Shown piece by piece: positions 7,564-16,554 of a DNA stretch of 64,000 bases. The DNA comes from MH13 sp040219355 (lineage in GTDB: Bacteria > Pseudomonadota > Alphaproteobacteria > Rhizobiales > MH13), in assembly GCA_040219355.1 (NCBI GenBank), contig JAVJSN010000014.1:186001-250000 (forward strand). Direction: 5' to 3'. A model generated the notes under the pieces. The model did no database searches and was not told where the DNA came from. It worked only from the letters and a program-made list of their open reading frames with translations. How positions within the stretch are numbered: the first letter of the stretch is position 1; every line of letters begins with the position of its first letter. The translations under genes were made by a program, and so were the position numbers.

Positions 7564-9642
7564 ATGACCCCTTTGTTCGCCCAAAACGGGAATGCACTTG
7601 TCTGCCATTTCCAGGCTGAAACGTTGCGTGTCGAGCCCTGGGGCACTGATGCCCTGCGCGTACGGTCTCGGCCAGGTCGCTCGCTCGTTGATCTCCATGT
7701 CGATGCCCTGTTGCCGGTCGCCAGCCAAAGCTCGCAAATCACTATCGACGGCGAAAAAGCCTCCATCACGCGGGGCCGTCTGCGCGCTGAACTTTGGATC
7801 AAGGTGCGCTATGGCGCGGACGTGCGCCGCGAATTGATGCTGCGCTTTGTGCGGTCTGATACCGGTGAAGAGTTGCTATCGGAAACGCGCTCACATTTCG
7901 CTGGGCCGCGCCCACGCAACTTCAAAGCCATCGCCTCTGGTTCCTGGAAGCTGGAACAGCAGTTCAAAGCTTATGACGATGAAAAGCTCTGGGGTCTTGG
8001 CCAACCGCAGCACGGCAAGATGGACTTGAAGGGCGTTTCCACCACACTGCTGCAACAGAACGCGCACGTGGTGATCCCATTTGTGGTTTCTTCGCGCGGC
8101 TATGGCTTTTTGTGGAACAATCCTGCCGTCGGGCGAGCCGAGTTCGCTTCCAATGTCACGCGTTGGACGGCAGACGCCACGAATGGCTTGGATTACTGGA
8201 TAACAGCTGGCGACACCACGCAAGAGATCGTTCGTAGCTACATCACCGCCACCGGCAAATCGCCTGACATTCCCGACTGGGCGCTGGGGTTCTGGCAATG
8301 CAAGCTGCGTTACCGCACGCAGGACGAACTGTTGTCCGTGGCGCGAGAATACAAAGCACGTGGTCTACCAATCTCTTGCATCGTGATCGATTTTTTTGCC
8401 TGGACGCGTCAGGGCGAATGGAAATTCGATCCCGCGGATTGGCCCGACCCCAAAGCCATGGTCGATGAGCTGAGATCCATGGGCGTTGAGCTGATGGTTT
8501 CCATCTGGCCGACCGTGTCAGCATCCTCCAAACACTACAAACAGATGACTGAGCGCGGGCTGATCTTTACCTCAGAACGCGGGTCGCCCGTCATGATCCC
8601 GTTTCCGGACAAAGACCCATTCGGCGCAGGTTTCTTTACCTACTACGACGCGTTCAACCCGGACGCGCGCGCCTTTCACTGGAATTTGGTGAAAGAGAAC
8701 TATGTCGCCCATGGAATTAAGCATTTCTGGCTTGATGCCTGCGAGCCAGAAATGCGCCCCGCTCACCCCGAAAATGTGCGCACGTCGCTTGGCAATGGCG
8801 CTGAAATGCTCTGTGGCTACCCACTGCTGCATGAAGAAAACTACCGCAACGGGCTCACAGCGGCCGGACACAGTGACGGCGTGCTGCTTTGTCGTTCGGC
8901 TTGGGCCGGCTCACAGCAGCATGGTGTAATTCTCTGGTCTGGTGACGTCTGGTCCGATTGGGATTGGTTCCGTGCCCAGCTTCCTGCCGGTTTGCACGCT
9001 GGCATGTCCGGTCTTGGCTGGTGGACGACAGACATTGGCGGTTTCTACGATGGCCATGGTGAGTCAGAAGAGTTCCGCGAGTTGCTGGTCCGCTGGTTCG
9101 AGTTCGGCGTCTTCTCTCCCATTTGTCGCCTACATGGCTTCCGCGTGCCTGAGGGTGTGCCTGCCCCTGGACCGGGCGAAGAGGTCACTTACGGTCAAGA
9201 CACCTTCAACATCTTCACCAACACGGGCGGACCCAACGAAGTCTGGTCCTATGGGCAAGAGATCGAAGCGATCCTAACTGAGTTGCTGCGCGTGCGCGAA
9301 GCACTTCGACCCTATCTGGAAGGCGTTTTTGCCACCTATGCCCAAACCGGTGACCCGGTCATGGCGCCGCTCTTTTATCATTTCGATACCGATGCAGGCG
9401 CCGATGGCACCAGCTACATGCTTGGCCCAGACTTTCTAATTGCACCAGTTTTAAACGCCGGCGAGCGTTCTGTGACCGTCGATCTGCCAAAGGGCGAAAC
9501 ATGGGTCCATGCCTGGTCCGGCCAAGTGCATGCAGGTGGAACCCAAACAACGGTCGATGCACCTTTTGGGCAACCCGGCGTATTCGCGCGCGCCGACGCT
9601 GCCCATCAGTTCACCCAAGCCTTCCCCGCACTAGCCCCGTGA
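7564..9642 (+). CDS. GH31 glycoside hydrolase, alpha-xylosidase type (paralog 2)
   Basis: A second family-31 retaining glycosidase, 692 residues, clearly homologous over its length to the one at the left end of the locus. Both share DWALGFWQCKLRY, FWLDA-EPEM, WSGDV, WWTTDIGGF and RLHGFR. The nucleophile is Asp391 in FWLDACEPEM and the acid/base is Asp461 in ILWSGDVWSD. It lacks a signal peptide. Compared with paralog 1 it has an insertion near residues 545-560 (VPEGVPAPGPGEEVTYGQD) in the loop after the RLHGFR motif, which may alter specificity. A GTG one codon earlier is possible. It lies between the SDR gene and a MalEFGK-type importer in one operon, so it probably cuts the sugar that importer brings in. 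Confidence 0.9.
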   Translation: MTPLFAQNGNALVCHFQAETLRVEPWGTDALRVRSRPGRSLVDLHVDALLPVASQSSQITIDGEKASITRGRLRAELWIKVRYGADVRRELMLRFVRSDTGEELLSETRSHFAGPRPRNFKAIASGSWKLEQQFKAYDDEKLWGLGQPQHGKMDLKGVSTTLLQQNAHVVIPFVVSSRGYGFLWNNPAVGRAEFASNVTRWTADATNGLDYWITAGDTTQEIVRSYITATGKSPDIPDWALGFWQCKLRYRTQDELLSVAREYKARGLPISCIVIDFFAWTRQGEWKFDPADWPDPKAMVDELRSMGVELMVSIWPTVSASSKHYKQMTERGLIFTSERGSPVMIPFPDKDPFGAGFFTYYDAFNPDARAFHWNLVKENYVAHGIKHFWLDACEPEMRPAHPENVRTSLGNGAEMLCGYPLLHEENYRNGLTAAGHSDGVLLCRSAWAGSQQHGVILWSGDVWSDWDWFRAQLPAGLHAGMSGLGWWTTDIGGFYDGHGESEEFRELLVRWFEFGVFSPICRLHGFRVPEGVPAPGPGEEVTYGQDTFNIFTNTGGPNEVWSYGQEIEAILTELLRVREALRPYLEGVFATYAQTGDPVMAPLFYHFDTDAGADGTSYMLGPDFLIAPVLNAGERSVTVDLPKGETWVHAWSGQVHAGGTQTTVDAPFGQPGVFARADAAHQFTQAFPALAP

Positions 9643-9702
9643 AACCATAAGAAGAGCGCCGTTCGCAGCGCTGCCCACGCAAAATCAACAAGGGAGATAC
9701 CC

Positions 9703-10914
9703 ATGAAACGCACATTCACCGCGCTGGCTTTCTCAGCGCTACTGACATCCACGGCATTAGCTCAAGATGTGACATTGACCCTCTGGACCGAAAGCGCCAC
9801 GGGTGCAGAAGCCACCTTTGCTGGCGAGTTCTCCGAAATGGATAACGGCATCACCATTGATGTCCGCGAAATCCGCTTTGACGATATTGTGACGGAAACA
9901 CTGCGCGCCTTTGCAACGCGCAGCAATCCGGACATTATTTCCATCGACAATCCTGATCATGCGGCGTTTGCAGCGCGTGGCGCGTTCCTTGATTTGACTG
10001 ATCTGGTCGCAGCATCTGATCAGATTGATATGGACAATTACTTCCCTGGCCCGCGTTCCTCGCTCACCTGGGGCGACGGCGTATACGGCATTCCGCGCGC
10101 CTCTAACACCATTGCGCTTTATTACAACAAGGACCTGTTTGAAGCCGCTGGCCTGGACCCCAATAGCCCGCCAAGCACATGGGATGAACTTTATGAAGCC
10201 GCCGCCGCGCTGACCGATCCGGACAATGATGTCTATGGTATCGCGTTTTCAGCCAAAGCATCGGAGGAGGGTACATTCCAGTTCCTGCCATGGCTTCAAA
10301 TGACCGGGGGCTCCTTCGAGAAGGTCAACGGTGAGGGTGCAGCTGATGCGCTCGCATTTTGGAAAACCCTCTTGGATGAGGGTCTAACCAGTCCTGACAC
10401 GCTGACCCGTGGCCAGTGGGATTCCACCGGTACCTTCAATGGCGGCAATGCGGCCATGGTAATCTCCGGTCCGTGGGAACTGAACCGGATGGCAGCTGAT
10501 GCGCAGTTCGAGTGGGGCGTGACCTTGCTTCCTGTTCGCGAAGAAGGCGGTCCCCGTGCATCAGCGCTTGGTGACTTCAACCTCGCGATCTTCGACAACA
10601 CCGAGCATCCCGAAGAAGCCTTCGCTTTCTTGGAGTATTTCGACAGCCAGATGGACCGCTTGTGGCCGGAGTTCACACGCATGCCGCCACGTGCGGACGT
10701 GCCGCTGGCACCAACAGGTGATGCGCGGATCGACGAAGCCGCCGGAGTCTTCACTGAGCAGCTTCAATACGCTGCCAACCGTGGCCCACACCCCGAATGG
10801 CCACGCATTTCACGTGCCATTCAGGATGCGATCCAGTCTTCGCTGACCGGTCAAAAAGAACCGCAAGAAGCGCTTGATGACGCCCAAGCCGTGATCGATG
10901 GTATCTTGAACTGA
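9703..10914 (+). CDS. ABC sugar importer, extracellular solute-binding protein family 1
   Basis: A periplasmic carbohydrate-binding protein of 403 residues of the MalE/UgpB type. The signal peptide MKRTFTALAFSALLTSTALA is followed by the mature DVTLTLWTESATGAE. Family features are GVYGIPRASNTIALYYNKDLFEAAGLDP (residues about 127-154; only its start and end are diagnostic) and NGGNAAMVISGPWELNRM. GGGAG precedes the ATG. The 60-base gap after the GH31 gene has no terminator, so it should belong to the same operon. A strong stem-loop follows the stop before the permease gene. The ligand is not known; the operon suggests an alpha-xyloside or related oligosaccharide. Confidence 0.94.
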   Translation: MKRTFTALAFSALLTSTALAQDVTLTLWTESATGAEATFAGEFSEMDNGITIDVREIRFDDIVTETLRAFATRSNPDIISIDNPDHAAFAARGAFLDLTDLVAASDQIDMDNYFPGPRSSLTWGDGVYGIPRASNTIALYYNKDLFEAAGLDPNSPPSTWDELYEAAAALTDPDNDVYGIAFSAKASEEGTFQFLPWLQMTGGSFEKVNGEGAADALAFWKTLLDEGLTSPDTLTRGQWDSTGTFNGGNAAMVISGPWELNRMAADAQFEWGVTLLPVREEGGPRASALGDFNLAIFDNTEHPEEAFAFLEYFDSQMDRLWPEFTRMPPRADVPLAPTGDARIDEAAGVFTEQLQYAANRGPHPEWPRISRAIQDAIQSSLTGQKEPQEALDDAQAVIDGILN

Positions 10915-10936
10915 TTGCTTTCGATCATCGTGATCT

Positions 10937-10961
10937 GGTCAGGCGGTCCACCCGCCTGACC
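10937..10961 (+). terminator. Stem-loop between binding-protein and permease genes
   Basis: A perfect 10-base stem, GGTCAGGCGG with CCGCCTGACC, closes a five-base loop and is followed by only TTT. It is better read as an RNA-stabilising or partial-termination element than as a full terminator. It would leave the binding protein in excess over the membrane components. Confidence 0.65.
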
Positions 10962-10980
10962 TTTGCAGCAAGGCGCGACC

Positions 10981-11880
10981 ATGACCCTCTTTAAGAGCTT
11001 CCGTGATGGCATCGGTTTCGACACGCTGCTGATCGGCTTCGCGCTATTCTACCTGTTCGCCTTTGCTGGCCTGCCGCTGATTTACAATGTCATCATCTCG
11101 TTTCAGCAGGTCGATGTTTTCTCGCTTGGCACGCTCTTTCATCCCTCTGCGGGCTGGGACAATTACCTCGCCATCTTCCGCGATCCGCTGGCAAATATGG
11201 TGTTTTGGAACACCGTCATTTTCACCGTTGGCTCGGTTGCCTTCCAATTTACCATTGGCTTCGCTTTCGCACTCTTCTTTCACCAGAAGTTCCCCGGCGC
11301 GACCTGGTTTCGTGGGCTGTTTCTGGCGGCCTGGGTGATGCCCGGACTGGTTGTCGGTGTGCTCTGGAACTGGCTGCTCTCAGGAGACTTTGGCGTCATC
11401 AATCATGTGCTTCTGACCACCGGATTGATCGCTGAGCCGATCTTCTGGCGCTCCGATATAGACGTGGCGCTCTACTCGGTGATCCTTGCCAACATTTGGT
11501 ACGGCATGCCATTCAACATGATCCTGCTCTCGGTCGGTTTGGCGGCGATTCCAGATGATCTCTACGAGGCAGCCGAGCTGGACGGCGCGACTGCCTGGCA
11601 GAAGTTCTGGACCATTACGCTGCCCATGATGCGTGCCACCATAGGCGCCGTGTTGGCGCTGGGCACGATCTTCACGTTGCAGCAGTTTGATCTTTTTGCT
11701 GCCATTACCTCTGGCGGCCCCGCAGGCTCTTCCACGGTGGCACAGTACTGGTCCTGGCAGCTTTCCTTCCGTGAGTTTGATTTTGGCCGAGGCGCTGTGA
11801 TCTCGGTCATGATGATCATCGTCGTGCTCGCCGTCTCTCTGGTCTATGTGCGCTCTACCCGCGCAGAGACACGGTTGTGA
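10981..11880 (+). CDS. ABC sugar importer permease, MalF-like
   Basis: An inner-membrane subunit of 299 residues with about six transmembrane helices. The cytoplasmic coupling loop carries the binding-protein-dependent transport motif EAAELDGATAWQKFWTITLP (near residue 200), which docks on the ATPase. The ATG is preferred to an in-frame TTG six codons earlier that falls in the preceding stem-loop flank. It lies in the order binding protein, MalF-like, MalG-like, ATPase, with a gap of 10 bases to the next gene. Confidence 0.94.
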   Translation: MTLFKSFRDGIGFDTLLIGFALFYLFAFAGLPLIYNVIISFQQVDVFSLGTLFHPSAGWDNYLAIFRDPLANMVFWNTVIFTVGSVAFQFTIGFAFALFFHQKFPGATWFRGLFLAAWVMPGLVVGVLWNWLLSGDFGVINHVLLTTGLIAEPIFWRSDIDVALYSVILANIWYGMPFNMILLSVGLAAIPDDLYEAAELDGATAWQKFWTITLPMMRATIGAVLALGTIFTLQQFDLFAAITSGGPAGSSTVAQYWSWQLSFREFDFGRGAVISVMMIIVVLAVSLVYVRSTRAETRL

Positions 11881-11890
11881 GGGCGGAATC

Positions 11891-12718
11891 ATGAGATCAG
11901 ATTGGCATAACCGCGCCCTCTTTCTCATCGCTCTGGTGCTGGCCGCTATCTATCTGTTCCCACTCTATTGGATGTACGTGACGAGCCTTAAAACGGGTTC
12001 GGCCATCTTCGCCGTTCCGCCTGAAATTTTGCCGACTGATCCGCAATGGGGAACCTATGCGGAGGTCTGGGCGACCACTAATATCCCGCGCTATCTCTGG
12101 AATTCGATGCTCATCGCCACCGGCGTCACAGCGGTCACAGCGATCCTGGGCGCTGGGGCCGCCTATGTTCTGGCGCGCTATCGCAATGTGTGGATCGATG
12201 TCGCGCTCTTCACCGTGCTGATGCTTCAGGTTCTGCCGCCGAGCTTGATGGTGACGCCGATCTTCGTTGGGTTCGCCACCATCGGCCTGCTCGATTTCCC
12301 GCGCACGGCTGCCGTGCTCGCGATCGCTGCCAAAACCATGCCGTTTTTCGTCATCCTATGCCGCGCAACCTTTATGACCATCCCGCGTGAGCTGGAAGAA
12401 GCGGCGCTGGTGGATGGCAATTCGCGGGCAGGGGCGTTCTTCTTCATCGTCCTGCCATTGGCCCGCAACGGTATCCTCGTCGCGGCGCTTTTGATCTTCA
12501 TGCAGGGCTTTGGAGAGTACGTCTATTCAGCCTCGCTGATCGCCGACAATCGCCTGCAACCGGCCTCCATCGGCATGACCAACTTCCTTCAGCCGAACGT
12601 CGTCAACTGGAACGCGATCATGGCCTTTGCAGCGACCTATGTGACGCCGATCCTTGCCGCCTTCGTCCTTCTGCAACGCCAGATCGTCAACGGTCTGACC
12701 TCCGGGGCCTTGAAATGA
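11891..12718 (+). CDS. ABC sugar importer permease, MalG-like
   Basis: The second inner-membrane subunit, 275 residues with about six helices, beginning MRSDWHNRALFLIALVLAA. The EAA loop reads ELEEAALVDGNSRAGAFFFI (about residue 176), the coupling helix to the ATPase. The ATG follows GGGCGG. The stop overlaps the ATPase start in ATGA, so translation of the two is coupled. Some longer in-frame sequence upstream overlaps the previous gene and is rejected. Confidence 0.94.
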   Translation: MRSDWHNRALFLIALVLAAIYLFPLYWMYVTSLKTGSAIFAVPPEILPTDPQWGTYAEVWATTNIPRYLWNSMLIATGVTAVTAILGAGAAYVLARYRNVWIDVALFTVLMLQVLPPSLMVTPIFVGFATIGLLDFPRTAAVLAIAAKTMPFFVILCRATFMTIPRELEEAALVDGNSRAGAFFFIVLPLARNGILVAALLIFMQGFGEYVYSASLIADNRLQPASIGMTNFLQPNVVNWNAIMAFAATYVTPILAAFVLLQRQIVNGLTSGALK

Positions 12719-13782
12719 CCAACAGCCAAATACGCATCCAAAAGGTCAACAAGCACTATGGCGCGTTCCATGCGCTCAAAAGCATTGATCTTGATATTCC
12801 CAAGGGTGGTTTCGTCGCGCTGGTTGGCCCGTCTGGCTGTGGGAAATCGACGCTCTTGCGCACAATTGCCGGATTGGAGAAGATTACGTCCGGTGACATG
12901 TGGATCGAAGACCAGCTGGTGAACACGCTCGCGCCGCGCCACCGCGATCTGGCGATGGTTTTTCAGTCCTATGCGCTCTATCCGCACATGAACGTGCGCG
13001 ACAATCTCACCTATGCACTACGCCTGAAGGGCATTTCCAAATCGGAGCGCGCCAAACGCGCGGAGGAGGTTGCTGCGGTTATTGGCCTGGAAAATCTTCT
13101 TGATCGCTTTCCTCGCGCCTTGTCCGGCGGGCAACGCCAGCGCGTGGCCATGGGGCGGGCGATTATCCGCTCACCAAAGGCGTTTCTGTTCGATGAGCCG
13201 CTGTCCAATCTCGATGCGGCTCTGCGCGTTAGAATGCGCAAGGAAATTCGCGGTCTGCACGATCGCATTGGTGCCACGTCAGTTTATGTGACCCATGATC
13301 AGATCGAAGCCATGACCATGGCTGACCATGTGGTGGTCATGCGCGCCGGTGTGATCGAGCAACAGGGCGCACCGCTGGACCTTTATGAACGCCCGGCAAA
13401 CCAATTCGTGGCCGGGTTCATAGGGTCGCCAGCGATGAATTTCGCGCCCGGCGTGGTTGCCGAAGACGGCACATCGGTGCGGTTGTTGGATGCGGAAATC
13501 CCAACCGATCTTGCCATGCAACCTGGCCAGGATGTCATTGTCGGTCTTAGGCCAGAGCACATCACGGTCACCGATCCACAAGCGGTTGGCGCAGTTCCGG
13601 TGCGCATTTCTGCCGTCGAGGCCACTGGGTCCTCCAGCTATCTGTTCACCGATGGTGATCCGGAGCTGGTTTTGGTGACCAACGGCACAAGTGCCCTCAA
13701 AGCCGGTGAGACGGTTGGTTTGTCGGTGGCGCCGGACCAGGTGCATCTGTTCGACAGCGGTACTCAGGCGGCGCTGCGTTAA
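12715..13782 (+). CDS. ABC sugar importer ATPase, MalK/UgpC-like
   Basis: The nucleotide-binding subunit, 355 residues. Walker A is GPSGCGKST (residues 38-46), the Q-loop is MVFQSYALYPHM, the signature is LSGGQRQRVAMGRA (about 136), Walker B is FLFDEPLSNLDAAL, and the switch His is in YVTHDQIEAMTMAD. A C-terminal TOBE/OB domain from about residue 240 contains VGLRPEHI, as in MalK-type ATPases. It is the last gene of the rightward operon; its stop overlaps by three to four bases with the stop of the convergent lactonase gene. Confidence 0.95.
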   Translation: MTNSQIRIQKVNKHYGAFHALKSIDLDIPKGGFVALVGPSGCGKSTLLRTIAGLEKITSGDMWIEDQLVNTLAPRHRDLAMVFQSYALYPHMNVRDNLTYALRLKGISKSERAKRAEEVAAVIGLENLLDRFPRALSGGQRQRVAMGRAIIRSPKAFLFDEPLSNLDAALRVRMRKEIRGLHDRIGATSVYVTHDQIEAMTMADHVVVMRAGVIEQQGAPLDLYERPANQFVAGFIGSPAMNFAPGVVAEDGTSVRLLDAEIPTDLAMQPGQDVIVGLRPEHITVTDPQAVGAVPVRISAVEATGSSSYLFTDGDPELVLVTNGTSALKAGETVGLSVAPDQVHLFDSGTQAALR

Positions 13783-14663
13783 GCGTAGCTCCAGGCACGT
13801 CCACCGGGCAGAGCCGTTTTCAAATGGTAGAGCGACGACACAGCGGTGATGAAAAGATCATCAAGGTTAGGTCCGCCAAACTCCACGTTGGTGACCATTT
13901 CCGGTACCAGAGCGTGGGCAATCTGAGATCCATCGGGCGCATAAACATAGACTCCATCGCCACCGCCAACCCAAAGGTTGCCTGCCGTATCGACGCGCAT
14001 CCCGTCGGGTACGCCGACTGGCATTACAGCGAAGTCGCGCAAGTTCGACGCTTCCCAATGCTCCGAGATGTCGCAAGCGAGGACCTTGTGGTGTTGCTCT
14101 GAGCTATCGCTCACATAAAGCGTGCGCTCGTCCGGTGAGAGGCACAGCCCATTGGGCCGGTAAATGTCGGTCAATACCGGCTTCGGACTGTCCGCATCCG
14201 TGCCGACTTTAAAGACGTAGCAACCGGGGATCTCCATCGCTTGCTGATAGCCGTGCAACACGCCATCCTCAGCGCGCACGCCAAAGGGTGGGTCGGTAAA
14301 GAGGATCGTGCCGTCCGACGTGCAGATCACGTCGTTGGTGGAGTTGAGCGCCTTGCCGTTGATAGAACGAGCAAGAATATCTCGTTCGCCGTACTTACCA
14401 TCGGCGCCGACCCTTAGAGCCGACAAACTTCGTGTGGAATGCTCGCAAGAAAGCACACGTCCGTCGGTAGCGCGTGACAGTCCAATGGCAAAATGAGCAT
14501 TGTTGGTCCAAAGCGATGCGCCACGCTCAGCACGCCAAGCATGGATCGCGTTGCCGGGAATGTCAGTGAAGAGCAGCGTCTGGTGATCAGGCAACCAGAC
14601 TGGCCCTTCGGTGAAAGCATACCCGGTCGCAAGCTGTCTCAAATCGCTGGCAATCAGGCTCAT
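13779..14663 (-). CDS. SMP-30/gluconolactonase family sugar lactonase
   Basis: A six-bladed beta-propeller lactonase of 294 residues that opens aldonolactones to aldonic acids. Expected metal-binding positions are visible: the Glu of FTEGPVW (about 19), the Asn of NSTNDVICTSDG, the Asn of YRPNGLCLSPDERTLYVSDS, and the Asp of GVPDGMRVD with GNLWVGGGDGVYVY. AAGGAG precedes the chosen ATG, which overlaps the stop of the upstream permease (ATGA); a start ten codons earlier is rejected. It is the last gene of the leftward ribose-type ABC operon. With the SDR of the rightward operon it would form an oxidation-plus-hydrolysis pair, for example xylose to xylonate; that link is inference. Confidence 0.88.
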   Translation of the reverse strand: MSLIASDLRQLATGYAFTEGPVWLPDHQTLLFTDIPGNAIHAWRAERGASLWTNNAHFAIGLSRATDGRVLSCEHSTRSLSALRVGADGKYGERDILARSINGKALNSTNDVICTSDGTILFTDPPFGVRAEDGVLHGYQQAMEIPGCYVFKVGTDADSPKPVLTDIYRPNGLCLSPDERTLYVSDSSEQHHKVLACDISEHWEASNLRDFAVMPVGVPDGMRVDTAGNLWVGGGDGVYVYAPDGSQIAHALVPEMVTNVEFGGPNLDDLFITAVSSLYHLKTALPGGRAWSYA

Positions 14664-15613
14664 GTCGCAGCTCCTTTTAGATCTCGCGCCCAACGATCAA
14701 GCAGCACAACGACTATCACCAAAACCCCTTTGATCACCTGCTGGGCGTTGAAATCCACGTTCAGGATGGCCAAGCCGTTGTTGAGCACGCCAATCAGCAT
14801 AACGCCGATCAGCGAGCGCACCAGAGACCCCGTGCCACCGCCTAGCGCTGTACCGCCTATGACCACGGCGGCAATGGCATCGAACTCCAAGCCAATCGCG
14901 CCGTCGCTGCGGGCATTGCCGATGCGAGAGATGAGTATCATCCCGACCAAGCCCATCAGCGCGCCAGCCATGGTGAAGATCAGGATCTTGATGCGATCCA
15001 CCGCTAGTCCAAGCATACGTGACGAGGGTTGGCTTCCGCCGATAGCGTAGACATGGGCGCCAAAGCGGGTGCGCGCGAGCAGCCACCAGAGTGCCAGAAA
15101 CACAAACAGCAGCCAGAGGAACGCGCTACGCAGCCCAAACACCGAACCGGTGGCGAAAAGTTCGCGGAACCAATCGGCATCAAACAGGATCGTGCGCCCG
15201 CCGGTCAGCGTCAGCGCGACGCCTTGTGCAATGAAGAAGCTGACCAGGGTCGCGATAAACGAGGGGACGGCGGCATAGACCGTCAGAAGTCCGTTCATCA
15301 GGCCAAACCCTGCGCCAACACCTACCCCGACGACAATGGCCCAAGGGCCGTACCCTGCAGCCAATGCCATGGCGGTCACCACGCCAGATGCCGAGGCCAC
15401 CGCGCCGACGGAAAGATCGATCTCACCGGCCAAGATTACGAAGGTCATCGCGAAGCTGGCGATGCCAAGCACCGCGACTTGGCGGCCAATGGCGATCAAA
15501 TTTTCGGGCGCGCGGAAGGCGGGGCTGGCGATCATCATGCCAACCACCACCAGTGCGAAAGCGACGAAAATCCCGTAGTTGGCCAGCTGGGCGCGGGTGA
15601 ATGACCCCATCAT
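14660..15613 (-). CDS. Ribose/xylose-type ABC permease 2
   Basis: An RbsC-like inner-membrane permease of 317 residues with about eight to ten hydrophobic segments. Family motifs are FVILAGEIDLSVGAVASASG (about residues 59-78) and GRNPxG-like GGSQPSSRMLGLAVDRIK, followed by DAIAAVVIGGTALGGGTGS. The ATG overlaps the stop of the other permease gene, and its own stop overlaps the lactonase start. Two different permeases indicate a heterodimeric channel, as in several rhizobial pentose and polyol importers. Confidence 0.94.
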   Translation of the reverse strand: MMGSFTRAQLANYGIFVAFALVVVGMMIASPAFRAPENLIAIGRQVAVLGIASFAMTFVILAGEIDLSVGAVASASGVVTAMALAAGYGPWAIVVGVGVGAGFGLMNGLLTVYAAVPSFIATLVSFFIAQGVALTLTGGRTILFDADWFRELFATGSVFGLRSAFLWLLFVFLALWWLLARTRFGAHVYAIGGSQPSSRMLGLAVDRIKILIFTMAGALMGLVGMILISRIGNARSDGAIGLEFDAIAAVVIGGTALGGGTGSLVRSLIGVMLIGVLNNGLAILNVDFNAQQVIKGVLVIVVVLLDRWARDLKGAAT

Positions 15614-16554
15614 GTCCGTGCTCCTGACGCCAATCGTTCCAGCACCACAGCGAAAAGGATAATCACGCCCTTCACGATGTACTGCGCATCGATGTTGACG
15701 TTCATCAGGACCATACCGTTGTTGAGCACGGCAATTAGCAGCGCGCCCAATAGCGTTCGCAGTACGGATGCCCAGCCACCGAACAGGCTTGCCCCACCGA
15801 TGATCACCGCCGCAATGGCATCGAGCGTCAGTGTAGGGCTTGAGCCGGGTGCGCCGTTGCCAAGCCGCGCGGCGCTCAATACAGCGCCCAGGCCGACCAG
15901 CAATCCCATGATGGCAAACACCGCCACTTTGCGCTGCTTCACCGGTACGCCGGACAGTCGCGCGGCTTCCATATTGGCCCCAACGGCAAACAGTTCACGG
16001 CCAAACCTTGTGCGATTGAGTGTCAGCAGGCAGGCAATGAAGGCCAGCGCGACGATGATCAGTGGGATCGGTAGGCCAAAGATCTGATCAGAGTAGAAAA
16101 GATCAAGGAAGTCATATTGCAGAATGGCAACCGAAATCGCACCGGTGAAAACGAACGCAAGCCCGGTCGCGATCGCCAGCATGCCCAGCGTGACGATGAA
16201 GGACGGAATTTGGCCATAGACGGTGATCGCGCCATTGAGCGTGCCGATGGCAACAGAAATCACGATCACCAGCATCATCGCGATAGGCCAGGCCATCCCT
16301 GCCACCATCATCTGCGCCAGGATCACTGAGAGCAGTCCAACAACGGCAGAGACGCTGAGATCGATCTCGCCAATCAATATCACAAGCGTCATACCGAAAG
16401 CGACCAGCATGAGGGTGGCACTGTCTGTGGCAAGACGCTCGAAGTTGCGCGCGTTGAGAAAGAACTCCGAGGCCAGCGAGAAATAGCCAATGAGCAAGAT
16501 CAGCCCCAAATAGGGCATCAAGTCACGCAGCAGCTTGGCAGCTGATTGGTTCAT
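15610..16554 (-). CDS. Ribose/xylose-type ABC permease 1
   Basis: An RbsC-like permease of 314 residues, homologous to the one that follows it. Motifs include TLVILIGEIDLSVSAVVGL (about 57-75), GANMEAARLSGVPVKQRK (about 192-209) and TLDAIAAVIIGGASLFGG. Its ATG overlaps the stop of the ATPase gene (ATGA), and its stop overlaps the start of permease 2. The chain of overlaps implies tightly fixed stoichiometry of the membrane complex. Confidence 0.94.
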   Translation of the reverse strand: MNQSAAKLLRDLMPYLGLILLIGYFSLASEFFLNARNFERLATDSATLMLVAFGMTLVILIGEIDLSVSAVVGLLSVILAQMMVAGMAWPIAMMLVIVISVAIGTLNGAITVYGQIPSFIVTLGMLAIATGLAFVFTGAISVAILQYDFLDLFYSDQIFGLPIPLIIVALAFIACLLTLNRTRFGRELFAVGANMEAARLSGVPVKQRKVAVFAIMGLLVGLGAVLSAARLGNGAPGSSPTLTLDAIAAVIIGGASLFGGWASVLRTLLGALLIAVLNNGMVLMNVNIDAQYIVKGVIILFAVVLERLASGART

